Of a DNA stretch of 64,000 nt, positions 37,711 to 49,772 are shown in pieces; the stretch's first letter is position 1, and every line of letters begins with the position of its first letter. The DNA is taken from positions 3,410,001 through 3,474,000 of the forward strand of contig JASFXZ010000008.1 of assembly GCA_032209605.1 (NCBI GenBank), written 5' to 3'. The stretch is from Mactromeris polynyma (lineage: Eukaryota; Mollusca; Bivalvia; Venerida; Mactridae). Both the position numbers and the translations under genes were made by a program. The notes under the pieces were generated by a model. That model saw only the letters and a list, made by a program, of their open reading frames with translations, ran no database searches and was not told the origin of the DNA.

Positions 37711-38341
37711 TAGCAAGACAGTATACCTGGCACTGTAAAGGTACATCAAGACAGTATACCTGGCACTGTAAAGGTACAGCAAGACAGTATACCTGGGACT
37801 GTAAAGGTACAGCAAGACAGTATACCTGGCACTGTAAAGGTACAGCAAGACAGTATACCTGGGACTGTAAAGGTACAGCAAGACAGTATACCTGGCACTG
37901 TAAAGGTACATCAAGACAGTATACCTGGCACTGTAAAGGTACATCAAGACAGTATACCTGGCACTGTAAACGTACAGCAAGACAGTATACCTGGCACTGT
38001 AAAGGTACATCAAGACAGTATACCTGGGACTGTAAAGGTACATCAAGACAGTATACCTGGCACTGTAAAGGTACATCAAGACAGTATACCTGGCACTGTA
38101 AAGGTACATCAAGACAGTATACCTGGGACTGTAAAGGTACATCAAGACAGTATACCTGGCACTGTAAAGGTACATCAAGACAGTATACCTGGCACTGTAA
38201 AGGTACATCAAGACAGTATACCTGGCACTGTAAAGGTACATCAAGACAGTATACCTGGCACTGTAAAGGTACATCAAGACAGTATACCTGGCACTGTAAA
38301 GGTACAGCAAGACAGTATACCTGGGACTGTAAAGGTACATA
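37711..38341. repeat. 33-bp minisatellite, 19 copies
   Basis: Unit: caagacagtatacctgg, then c/g-actgtaaaggtaca, then t/g. Two linked variable sites (ggcact or gggact; acat or acag) mark the units. Each unit contains the palindrome gtatac and a TACCT...AGGTA inverted pair. As 33 is a multiple of three, the minus strand is open for 249 codons with an 11-residue Tyr-rich repeat; this is treated as a by-product, as nothing indicates translation. Confidence 0.98.
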
Positions 38342-40036
38342 TAAGGGTGTAATTGTTTTATAAAATTGAAGTCTGAAGGTCAGTGGAGCACGCGATAGAC
38401 GAATGTCAACTGTTCCATTTGATAAGAACGAAGCCCGATAAGTATTAAATATATATTATCAATTACAATTTGTTTACATTGTACAGTTGATAGCGACGGT
38501 GACATATCCGCATTTAGATCGTCAAACAAAGGTGAAACTAAGTTTGAACATGATTTGTACCGAAGAAACTCATGAATGAAATCATGACCGGCTTTATAAC
38601 ATTAAAGTTAGTGGCCAGCACGTGGTTGGAGGGGAAAGGTGACGTTGTAAGATTGATAGTACATTCTCCTACTTATCTGACACCACCAAACTAAAACTAG
38701 GTCATATTAGTATCAGGATTATATACTCTTGTGTAGATTTAATGGTCTTACACTATTCAAGAGGTCCATTAAGTTTAGACATCAACATATTATAAACTAG
38801 TTTGTCCTGTCGTAAAATGGTAATTGGCGGAAATATGTGTCAAGAAATTGGTAGTTTGTTGGCTTTTATGCACTTTGAAGGTATCCCAGTTACGAACGGC
38901 ACTTGTTAATACAAGTATGTTACTTTTACCTCCGACAAGCAGTTCCCCGATACTATTACATAGTTGGGGCCGGGTCATATGTAGAAGAATACATAACAGA
39001 AAACCTAGGTTCATCACATCATACAGACAAACACACTGATATCCCAGACATAAATCAATGTTAGGATTGTTCAAACTGGAATCAGGTTAATATGGGTTTG
39101 TTTGACATTTGTGTACAATTATTATCTTATTATTAATTAATCCCCTGATATCAAGTATATATAGAAAAATCACGCCAAGCACATTGTTTAAACAAACGAG
39201 CCGGTTGGATTTCTGGTTGCCATTTGGTGCCTTAAAATCACTTCCGTTTGGGCATTACGGATAAGCTAATCAACCAATGAAAATCGTTGATTCAGTAAAC
39301 ATTTGAAATACTAATTCATTTTCGAGAATTTATGAATGGCACGGTGGGAGGTTAGAATGTAGATACTAGGTAAACAGATAAATCCTCTCCGGGATGGGTG
39401 TTCACCAGGCCTAGATGTTTACCGTCCTCTCATCTCAAGTAGCTTGTACCTGGATTAGCCTTCGGGGTATGATATTCATACATGAAAAGTAGTCCCGGTT
39501 TTTGAAGTGGCTAAAACATGAACTAGATCCGACACACGCTGTGGCTGCTCCAGACGATATCGTGCTGTGAATTTGAGATTAGGAAATATTTTTGTAATCG
39601 TGTGACTTAGCTATTTATGAACACGATTTTGAAATATTTCTATCTGTACTGAATAAAGACCTACTTACGCGGAACAGAAAAAAGACATACCTATTAAACC
39701 GTAAATAAACTTCCATCAGTAAAATATATCTGGCGTGATATTTCGTAACTTCTTCCCATGTAAAGAAGACAATTAAAGTTATTTAACATGCATAAAGCCG
39801 AGGGAAACAAAACTACCTTTCTGATCGATGCTAACATTTAAACTGACATGACGCGAACAAATCAGAACTCATTAGAGCATTATTTATCACGATGGTTATC
39901 TCATTTATTTTCCCTTTTTAATAGATATAATTTTAAAATATGGATTAAACGAAGACGTTAAAATGTTCATTAACTACATATGACATTTTCTAATTATTGA
40001 AGACGTCTAACATAAGATGTTATACATGTTGTGAAA
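38342..40036. other. AT-rich intergenic DNA, no gene supported
   Basis: A 94-codon minus frame at 38790-39074 has a donor-like GAGGTAAAAGT inside it but no credible acceptor or family. Not called. Confidence 0.45.
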
Positions 40037-40999
40037 CATTTTCCCATTCGATCCCTGACGTGATCTTTCCCAATTCCATCCCTGTGATTACATTTTCCCA
40101 TTCCGTCCCGAGGGTGATCTTTTCCCATTCCATCCCTGCGGTGATCTTTTCCCATTCCATCCCTGCGGTGATCCTTCCCCATCCTGACGTGATCTTTTCA
40201 CATTCCATCCATGCGGTGATCTTTTCCCATTCTATCCCTGCGGTGATCTTTTCACATTCCATCCATGCGGTGATCTTTTCCCATTCTATCCCTGCGGTGA
40301 TCTTTTCCCATTCTATCCCTGCGGTGATCTTTTCCCATTCTATCCCTGCGGTGATCTTTTCCCATTCCGTCCCTGCGGTGATCTTTTCACATTCTATCCC
40401 TGCGGTGATCTTTTCCCATTCCGTCCCTGCGGTGATCTTTTCACATTCCATCCATGCGGTGATCTTTTCCCATTCTATCCCTGCGGTGATCCTTCCCCAT
40501 TCTATCCCTGCGGTGATCTTTTCCCATTCTATCCCTGCGGTGATCTTTTCCCATTCTATCCCTGCGGTGATCTTTTCCCATTCCATCCCTGCGGTGATCT
40601 TTTCCCATTCCATCCATGCGGTGATCTTTTCCCATTCTATCCCTGCGGTGATCTTTTCCCATTCCATCCCTGCGGTGATCTTTTCCCATTCCATCCCTGC
40701 GGTGATCTTTTCCCATTCCATCCCTGCGGTGATCTTTTCCCATTCCATCCCTGCGGTGATCTTTTCCCAATCCATCCCTGCGGTGATCTTTTCCCAATCC
40801 ATCCCTGCGGTGATCTTTTCCCATTCCATCCCTGGGGTGATCTTTTCCCATTCCATCCCTGCGGTGATCTTTTCCCAATCCATCCCTGCGGTGATCTTTT
40901 CCCAATCCATCCCTGCGGTGATCTTTTCCCATTCCATCCCTGCGGTGATCTTTTCCCAATCCATCCCTAGAGTGATGTTTTACCAATCCACTCCTGTTT
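40037..40999. repeat. 27-bp minisatellite, about 35 copies
   Basis: Unit: cccattccatccctgcggtg followed by atctttt. One unit is shortened to 21 bp near 40168-40189. The left edge is diverged (cccgagggtgatc, cctgtgattac) and the core is nearly uniform. Because 27 is a multiple of three and the unit lacks stops, both strands are open at once: 334 codons on plus (repeat IPAVIFSHS) and 314 on minus (repeat EWEKITAGM). Opposed, equally open frames argue that neither is selected as protein. Confidence 0.98.
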
Positions 41000-41539
41000 G
41001 ATCTTTTCAGCGAACCGAATACAACGTGCACAACTTTGTATTGCGATACAACGAACACACAAATGATGTGTTATGTTTACAATTATATTGTAAACTCTGA
41101 TAGAACCAACAATGAACAGACCACCACGTAAATATAACAGCTTAACTAAAACACCGAGTCCTGATTTCTGGACGAAGCCATTTTATATGCAATCGTTTTT
41201 ATATGAGATGTTTGACATCCAAACCCGTTTCATGTTAAGAACATTTTTTAGATCATTCGAGTAACATCCGAACTGATAAGGAAACGATAAATGTGTCGTA
41301 ACCAGTAGGTCAATGAACTCCGTTATACAAGTTACTTGTTCTAAGATGGTAAATTAACATCGGTATTTGATAATACAAAGGTAAGATGTCAGGATGATAT
41401 TTTAGATAACCGAAGCGTGTCAGACAGACTCATACGTCAATGTCAGACAGTCGTGAGATATCACTTGCTATATTTGCTTTTAACAATGTTTTTGAATTGT
41501 TGATAAATCATTTACATAATAGTTTATCAACGTAATATG
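41000..41539. other. AT-rich intergenic DNA, nothing recognised
   Basis: No gene or repeat seen. Confidence 0.5.
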
Positions 41540-41700
41540 ACAAACTCTCCTGTAGACGTCACGCTTTACGTCACGTGTGTAAACTCCATGCTTTACTTCC
41601 GGTTGCATTTGTTCCAATAATGACGACTGACCACGTGTCACTTCAAAAGATAACAACGTGGGAAATCTACGAAATGTGACCACGTGACACATCGATGAAG
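41540..41700. promoter_or_regulatory. Cluster of CACGTG, CRE-like and ETS-like sites
   Basis: Within 160 bp there are three CACGTG E-boxes (near 41574, 41633 and 41681; the last is ccacgtgacac), two CRE-like words (gacgtcacg, ttacgtcacgtg), an ETS-type acttccggtt and an inverted-CCAAT-type ccaata. By general knowledge such a mix is common in promoters of bHLH-ZIP/CREB targets. Short opposed frames start beside it (63 codons plus at 41695; 67 codons minus at 41667-41870), neither recognised. A promoter is only a possibility. Confidence 0.25.
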
Positions 41701-44700
41701 AAAAACACCAAACAAATCAGTAAAGGATCACAACGTTCACTTGAATTCAGGACGGAAACGTCATGTAAGGATGTTAAAGATGTATCTGGCTCATCTGAAC
41801 ATACATTGTTTGAATTGGCTTCATCCAGTATGGTTGTTACATTAGCTAAAACATCTCTTATAAAAAGCATTGCAATGTATAACTGATTGAAGCTATCTTT
41901 TCATACCATATTATTAACAGACACAACTTGTAAAGTAACCTGATTGTTTAAAAAAAGTGTACAAACATCTTTCTTCAACAAATACGGATCAAAACATTAT
42001 GAGTTTATTCTTTGTAAATGCATGTTTATTGATGTTTTAACATTATATTACTTTATATGTTATGTTTTGGCACTTTTCTATAAGAACAATAAAACGCAGG
42101 TTTACAACACATAAGACAGGGTTTATAAATTATTACTATCAAATGACATGCGCCTGAATTAATTCACGGGTATAATTTGAACATTCTCGTATATACCCGC
42201 GTGCCTGTGATGTTACGAGGACAACATGTCCTAATTGTTACACTATACACAATGTCATGTCCTCAATTACACGTGCGATTGACGTCAGTAAGTAATTAAA
42301 TTTAATATGCATGACTTTTTGCGGTGAAAGTAGTATATTACAGTTGATATTAATTATATCCAACGTGTTGCTTAAACATGATATGTGAAATTACTTTGAT
42401 GAATTATTTATAAGTGGGTGAAACAATTTATGCAAATCATGCTTTATGAAAGCAGTGCAACAAGTGTGTATTATTTAGAACACAAAGGTTGCTTACTATC
42501 AAGATTAAATCAAACATCATACATAGTTAAACATCTAGAGGACACTTTGGATGACGCTGGTACAACATTGTGTTTTTTGCAATTGACAATTGGCATATTT
42601 CATCGAAAAGCTTTGCTGTCCGCATTAAATTTTTTTCTTAGAATTTCAAGAAACTTGAACATTTCCGGTTGCGGTTTACCCACTTGATTAAAAGTCACGT
42701 GAGTTCTTCATGTGTCATGTGACCTTTCTGATGGCAATTATTTGCCTGATACCAACAAAAGTCTTCATATATTGCCATGTAGTCAGTCGTGTGTTATTGA
42801 TTCAGAATCTAGGTACTCCTGAAATTTGGAAGTAAAGTCGAAACATAGTTGTGAATTATCGCAAGAATGAAAATGATCATTGAAGATGTAGGGGCCCACA
42901 TAAGTTCCGTTTCCGAGCCGAAATTTCATGTCTTGCTGTTTTCAGATTATGTACGATTGTTTAAACTTACTCAACTATGCCTATTATGTTCTCTGTATTA
43001 TATGATCATTGTGATTCATCGGCCAAAGGCCTTCAATCTTGTAAATAGATTGTAAACTGTACTACATTACGTCGTTAAGAGTCACTTTAGTAAGAATCAG
43101 TACTACTATTTAATGGTAACGTTTTCGTTTGCATATTTGATATACAACATAACCTACATTTCATGAACTTGATCGGGTCCACGATGACTGATTAGATCAG
43201 TAAATGAATGTGAAATGAAACAAATGTATGTATATCTAACTTGGCACATTATCTAACCAAGGCAAGATGAAACAGTCAAGGAAAATATTCTATAAGAGGT
43301 ATTATGTATGTCCTACTAATGAGCTTTACAAAACGACCTGTTAAAACTATGCAACGCAAATAGCAAGAATGAACGTACATCGCGCGTGCATTTATTCCTA
43401 TCATTCTAAAAAGTAAGATGATATATTTTCAGTGTTACGGCTAAGTAATTGTGTATAATACGTCATTCTGAACACGATTCATTCATGGAATAGCGTTTGT
43501 TTCTTTGATGGAACACTAACATATTCTACAACGTCATCTTAAGGCGGATATTTCGATGCATACTAAGTAGTTTTTCTAATAAAAATATGATTAATGCTCA
43601 TTTGATGGAGATGTCTGGTTGGCAAGGTTGACGTCTCTAAACGAGTGGAGTAGGTCAATAACTTGGAATGTAAGACGTAGTAACCTTCTAACACAGTGTA
43701 TGGATGTATATAGGGTTTTGCAAGCGTCTATGATACGTGGAACCGGAAGTCCGGAACAGACGGTACTACAAGCGAACGCCAAGGGCTATCGTCCAGAAAA
43801 CATTATGTGGGTGGGGTGAGGCTATATAAACTTATTAAATACGCCGGCAGATGTAATTGTAACGCGTTATTCAGTCATGACTCTATCACACCGTTCAGCG
43901 TTTCAAATCTAACGCATATTGAAATGTGGATTTATAAAGGAAAACATAATTTATTTCGAAGTACGCGTAATTCATTCGCACATCATTTGTTTCACTGTAA
44001 TTATATTAAGTAGCTTTAATTTGTTTTCCGTGTGTGTTCTGACAAAAGTTCAACGAAGTAAACACTTGACAGTGTAAAAACAGTATAGAATACAGACAAC
44101 ATGGTTATATATTAGTTTTATAATAATGAATTTACACAAACCGAGTTTAACAAGTTCTGATTCAACAATAAGTGAATCCATAAAAGTCAATTACAGAACA
44201 TTCTCTTCACTAACGTGATATTTCAGACATGCTGTGTAATGTGACTTCCAGTCACATACGTATAGCCTGGGCCATGTAGTTACCCTTCATGGTATAAGGG
44301 TGGAAGAAGACCCAATATGCCCATATTAGAATTAATGTAAACCTAGAAATGTTCACGATATTTCTCGTTTTTCGACAACGCGAAAATCGCTAATATTAAA
44401 TAACAAAATATTTTTATAATCATTATTATACAAATATATAATGTAACAGGAGATTCCTTGTTTCTCGGATTTGATAAGTGCAAAGCGGGTCCAGTTTTTT
44501 TTAACAGAAGGTATAGTAGTAAATGTATTAAGTGTCATTTTATTGTTTCGATAAATATATTTACGTAAATGAAATAACTACATGTATCACATACGTTACA
44601 ACCTTTTTTTTAGCATTGATATTGTTTGTTTCATTTCCCCCACTTTGTTTCCCTTTTACGGTTTTAATAAGCCTCATCGCCATATATTAGAATATAGAGC

Positions 44701-44850
44701 ATAATGGCAATTCACAGTAACAATAGCTGGAAACGTTCGCGATTTCTTTGTTAGCGACGATTTCGCGTCTACTTAAGTTCGTAGAATGACTATCCTCGCG
44801 AACTTTGTTAACTTAAAACGTGCGAAATTATTTCTAGGTTTACAGTATTT
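41701..44850. other. AT-rich intergenic DNA, no gene supported
   Basis: Several frames of 60-90 codons (for example 42418-42687 and 43619-43819) have no recognisable domain. A TTCGCG-rich stretch at about 44740-44845 ending aggtttacagta resembles the end of a decayed MITE but its other end was not found. Confidence 0.45.
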
Positions 44851-45020
44851 TGGGCTCAGGGTAAAACCACTCACCATCCCCAGGGTAGAACCACTCACCA
44901 TCCCCAGTATAGCTGGATAGCTTCCTCACATGCTAAGTCTGCATTCCGGGTGGGAATCGAACCTACGGTGAAGAAGGGCTAATGATTTGACAAAGTCATT
45001 CTTGGAAGTTGATTATTGAA
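44851..45020 (-). repeat. tRNA-derived SINE fragment with direct duplication
   Basis: On the minus strand a perfect B box, GGTTCGATTCCC, lies in CCGTAGGTTCGATTCCCACC near 44945-44975, preceded by an anticodon-arm-like ATGACTTTGTCAAATCAT. The A box is not recognisable. The 3' tail (plus strand 44853-44902) has a 24-25 bp direct duplication of gta-aaccactcaccatcccc. It is a fragment rather than a functional tRNA. Confidence 0.5.
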
Positions 45021-45603
45021 AGATAGCCTTTGTGCACTTCAGTATTTCGTACTGTCAGACTGGTGTACTGATATAAATGATATTTCACAGTATATAAATA
45101 AACCGTTATTTTCGGCATATTGAGAATATCCGCCACATAAATTCAACAATACGTCATTCTATTTTAACTCAAAGACGTAAAGCTGCCACAAATAACCTTG
45201 ATTAGCAACACAAACAAACATTCCGATATTGTTTTATAGTTCGTATTATTCTAGGTATATCGAGACTGTGTGTTCATTTTGATCAACGTACTTTAAAATA
45301 TGAATCGAGAATAACCTGCAGCAGACGATGCTTGTGAAAAAAGTTAATGACTTTTCTATTTTTGATCCAATTCGCAGAATTTAAAGTGCGGTTATGTTTG
45401 TGGTTACACGCAAACAAACTAATTTATAAATCGACAATATCAATTTGTTTGCTGTATTGTCCTAGTTGAATGGCAACTCATGTGTGTCCGTCCGTCCGTA
45501 TGTACGTCCGTCTGCTCTGTAGGAGTTCAATCAGTAACAAAAATAGTTATTGAGAATTCGTCTGTATACGTTTCTGGTTAACCTAAGCGAACTTGTTGAG
45601 TAA
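45021..45603. other. AT-rich intergenic DNA with a GTCC microsatellite
   Basis: A short gtccgtccgtatgtacgtcc run at about 45486-45510 resembles the microsatellite part of the repeat at 22.77 kb. No gene seen. Confidence 0.5.
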
Positions 45604-46723
45604 CGACTCATATTGTTATAGATTTGGGTCACTGAGTATCCACTCATAATGTTATAGATTTGGGTCACTGAGTATCCACTCATATTGTTATAGATTTGGG
45701 TCACTGAGTATCCACTGATAATGTTATAGATTTGGGTCACTGAATATCCACTCATATTGTTACAGATTTGGGTCACTGAGTATCCACTCATATTGTTATA
45801 GATTTGGGTCACTGAGTATCCACTCATAATGTTATAGATTTGGGTCACTGAGTATCCACTCATATTGTTATAGATTTGGGTCACTGAGTATCCACTCATA
45901 TTGTTATAGATTTGGGTCACTGAGTATCCACTCATAATGTTATAGATTTGGGTCACTGAGTATCCACTCATATTGTTATAGATTTGGGTCACTGAGTATC
46001 CACTCATAATGTTATAGATTTGGGTCACTGAGTATCCACTCATATTGTTATAGATTTGGGTCACTGAGTATCCACTCATAATGTTACAGATTTGGGTCAC
46101 TGAGTATCCACTCATATTGTTATAGATTTGGGTCACTGAGTATCCACTCATATTGTTATAGATTTGGGTCACTGAGTATCCACTCATATTGTTATAGATT
46201 TGGGTCACTGAGTATCCACTCATAATGTTATAGATTTGGGTCACTGAGTATCCACTCATATTGTTATAGATTTGGGTCACTGAGTATCCACTCATATTGT
46301 TACAGATTTGGGTCACTGAGTATGCACTCATAATGTTATATATTTGGGTCACTGAGTATCCACTCATTATGTTATAGATTTGGGTCACTGAGTATCCACT
46401 CATATTGTTATAGATTTGGGTCACTGAGTATCCACTCATATTGTTATAGATTTGGGTCACTGAGTATCCACTCATAATGTTATAGATTTGGGTCACTGAG
46501 TATCCACTCATATTGTTATAGATTTGGGTCACTGAGTATCCACTCATATTGTTATAGATTTGGGTCACTGAGTATCCACTCATATTGTTATAGATTTGGG
46601 TCACTGAGTATCCACTCATGTTGTTATAGATTTGGGTCACTGAGTATCCACTCATATTGTTATAGATTTGGGTCACTGAGTATCCACTCATATTGTTATA
46701 GATTTGGGTCACTGAGTATCCAT
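45604..46723. repeat. 36-bp minisatellite, about 31 copies
   Basis: Unit: ccactcatattgttatagat followed by ttgggtcactgagtat. The main variable site is catattg versus cataatg, mixed along the array without a fixed higher-order period; rarer forms are tacag for tatag, cattatg and catgttg. Each unit has a GAGT-ATCC-ACTC hairpin. The minus strand is open for 393 codons (12-residue repeat with the SVTQIYNNMS core), a consequence of a stop-free unit divisible by three. Confidence 0.98.
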
Positions 46724-48189
46724 ACTGATGATATCTATCAGAAACAGAGTAATCACTGTATATACTTGGGTAACAAAGTCACAATTAACGACAATATTAA
46801 AAAATAAGCGTTGATTAAACCCAAGATTTGTTAGTACACATAGGTATCGCAGATGTATTTTTGCTACTACAATAAAATTCGAATCAAACGAGAAGAAGAT
46901 TGATGATTAGTGAACAAAAATCACATCATTATTTTCACTACACGTTGATGTGTTTTATATGATACATCGAAGCAATACATTACTTATAAACCACGATGAC
47001 TTTGTGTAATTTCATTTAAAAATGCCTGACTTAAAAGTTCTCTGTTTTTCATTTTACAATTTAACTCATAAGTTTATACCTGATGAGATTTGGTCATAAC
47101 AATAAATACACGCTGATACTTAATGTCATCGGTTGGTTTAGTGGCGGATGTTTTTAATGAAATCAACTTAAGCATAAATATTGTTGGTTTATGATATGCA
47201 CCAGTCGTACCAACGACTTTATATACCATTATATTACCATGTTTTATTACCTGAAATCTGACTTCTCCAAGTTAAGCATTGTAGTTCAAAGACATTGTTA
47301 CCACAAACACTCAGTTATCACGTAATTGCATACGTGTCTTGTCTCGTAAGGTTGAGCACATGTTATGGAATATCAAATCAGTCGTGAAGAAGTGAATACA
47401 CAACATATCCGTACTGGGAAAAGTTTCATAATGTATTAACCGTGTTTAGTCGTGTATGAATACATTTGATCTTCCATCGTCAAAGGAAGTTATTCTCTGA
47501 TTCCGTGCACCTTTAAGCATTAACTTGCGAATTCCAGTACAGTAAAACATCACTTCAAGACATTCCTCAATAATAAGACCACCTCGAAATTAAGAACATC
47601 ATTTCCGTTTTTACTGAAAAAATGGGTGTCTTGCGACAAAATATCTGTCGTGGCTTGAAATTCGGACAACCCATTTTTTCCTACGACTGTCGTACTACTC
47701 CATAAGACAAGCAACGAAATCACCCAAACTACCGTCGTGAACCCGCATATTCCTGTTGTGGTTCCATTGTGACCTAGGCTTTAGGATATACGTTTAGAAA
47801 GTTACCGTTATAGACAACACAGTGGCCTTGTGTTCTCAGTTTTCACCTGAATGATTGAGCGTATTGTATAACATACTGTAATAATTGATTAAGTTTAACA
47901 TTAAATCAGATGTGAAATTGTGCAGATCATTGTATAAAATAATGACATGACTTGAGAAGAACTGAAATGCAATGTCATTGTATTATGATGAATACAATGG
48001 TTGTATAAAAGTTTGATAGCCAAAGCTTTCTTCATTGTGTAAATCAGTCGACACGATACTGTCATTGATAGATATCGGTCGACACGTGCTTTTTCAAATA
48101 TTGTTATAAGTATACCAACGTTCTGCAATGTAATGTTCTAATTCGTCTGCCATGAGTCAATGGTGGAAAATCTGTGATAAACCAATAGT
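46724..48189. other. AT-rich intergenic DNA, no gene supported
   Basis: At about 47538-47640 there are words (acagtaaaacatcacttcaa, aataataagaccacctcg) like the ends of old Tc1/mariner-type MITEs, but no paired terminus was found. No gene seen. Confidence 0.45.
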
Positions 48190-48790
48190 GTACATTTTTT
48201 TAAGAATAACACACCGCGATATGTCGTATTTAAGAAGAATACACCGCTATCCGTCGTATCTAAGACTAACATACCGCGATATGTCGTATTTAAGAATAAC
48301 ATACCGTAATATGTCGTATTTAAGAATGACATTCCGTGATATGTCGTATTCAAGAATAACATACCGTGATATGTCGTATTCAAGAATAACATTCCGCGAT
48401 ATGTCGTATTTAAGAATAACATACCGTGATATGACGTATTTAAGAATAACATACCGCGATATGTCGTATTTAAGAATAACATACCGTGATATGTCGTATT
48501 TAAGAATGATATACCGTGATGTGTCGTATTTAAGAATAACATACCGTGATATGTCGTATTTAAGAATAACATACCGTGATATGTCGTTTTTAAGAATGAT
48601 ATACCGTGATGTGTCGTATTTAAGAATAACATACCGTGATACGTCGTATTTAAGAATAACATACCGTGATATGTCGTATTTAAGAATGATATACCGTGAT
48701 GTGTCGTATTTAAGAATGATATACCGTGATGTGTCGTATTTAAGAATGATATTTCGTGATGTGTCGTATTTAAGAATGATATACCGTGAT
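48190..48790. repeat. 30-bp minisatellite, about 20 copies
   Basis: Unit: gtcgtatttaagaataacat followed by accgtgatat. Two haplotypes alternate: gtgatatgtcg with aataac, and gtgatgtgtcg with aatgat; the second predominates at the right end. Both strands are open (222 codons plus, 174 minus) because the unit is divisible by three and free of stops. Confidence 0.97.
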
Positions 48791-49572
48791 CAATCAGACT
48801 CTTCCAGGTGTGTAGCGTGAGGAATGTTTATACTACGTTCTTGTACGCAGTAAGTATGCGAACTATTCAGAGCATAATACGTGAGATTTCTTAAAATGTT
48901 CATCCTAACCCTTACCCCTCCTCTTAATTCTTAAATCGTACTATCCATGTATCGACCTGCTAGCTTTTTAAAGTCCATGCTTTGAGTTCAGTGTTGCTAA
49001 GCAGATACACGCATGTGTTCTGGAATCTAAGCCAATGAATAAACAAAATCATGTTATATGAGCGCGGAATTAAAATCATTATAATGTAAATACATGTATC
49101 CGTTTTCTACGTTTTATTGACTGCATAACATGCAAATGGTATACAATATCACATGATCATGTTTCTTTATTGCAATTTATTAAAAGTTACCGGTACTGCA
49201 TGTTGATAGCAGACGATTGGAAATATCACGTGGTAACTCACTTCGCGCGGAGTCGTTAAATTAGAACAGTTCAGACAATTATACACTATACATGTATATG
49301 ACGTGCTAGTCAGGCACACCATCTGAGCCTTTCCGACAAATCCCTTACCATTATGACGTAGATTACATACACTTCCGGGGTATGATCTCCTGTTCTTTGT
49401 TTAAACCGGATCTTCAGTAGATTATAGCACTTGATCAAGGAGATACACTTACATGGTACACCCGGTTAAAATCATGTTAAATCCGGTTACAGTTAAAGAA
49501 CAAATTATTCTATGAAAAACCGGATAAAATGTGTCTATTTTCTTCTTTTGTGGAAACTTAATATAAACCGTT
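48791..49572. other. Intergenic flank of the LINE
   Basis: Several CCGG words (aaaccggatc, acccggttaaa, aatccggttac, aaaccggataa) lie between 49405 and 49525. No gene seen. Confidence 0.5.
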
Positions 49573-49772
49573 AGATTCAATTCAATTCAATTCAATTCAA
49601 TGCTTTATTTCCCTCTGTAGAAGAGGATATTGAACATAATATATATACGATTATTTTAAACAATCAAACAATACAAATGAACATGGTTATAACAGTATAC
49701 GTTTGTACAGTACAAAATGCATATAATATGTCACAATCAGTATAGGATATACGTCATGTCTTTATGTAGTCA
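49573..49772 (-). terminator. LINE 3' UTR with AATAAA and (TTGAA)n tail
   Basis: Between the ORF2 stop and the tail there are about 170 bp of non-coding sequence. The plus strand shows ctttattt at 49603-49610, which is AAATAAAG on the element strand, directly before the pentanucleotide tail. A simple-repeat tail in place of poly(A) is known for several LINE groups. Confidence 0.8.

Noticed and set aside
38790..39074. 94-codon minus frame with an internal donor-like GAGGTAAAAGT
   Set aside because: No acceptor or second exon could be found; the opposite strand is open over the same interval.
47538..47640. Second Tc1/mariner MITE
   Set aside because: One end-like region only; no inverted partner and no TA-flanked boundaries.
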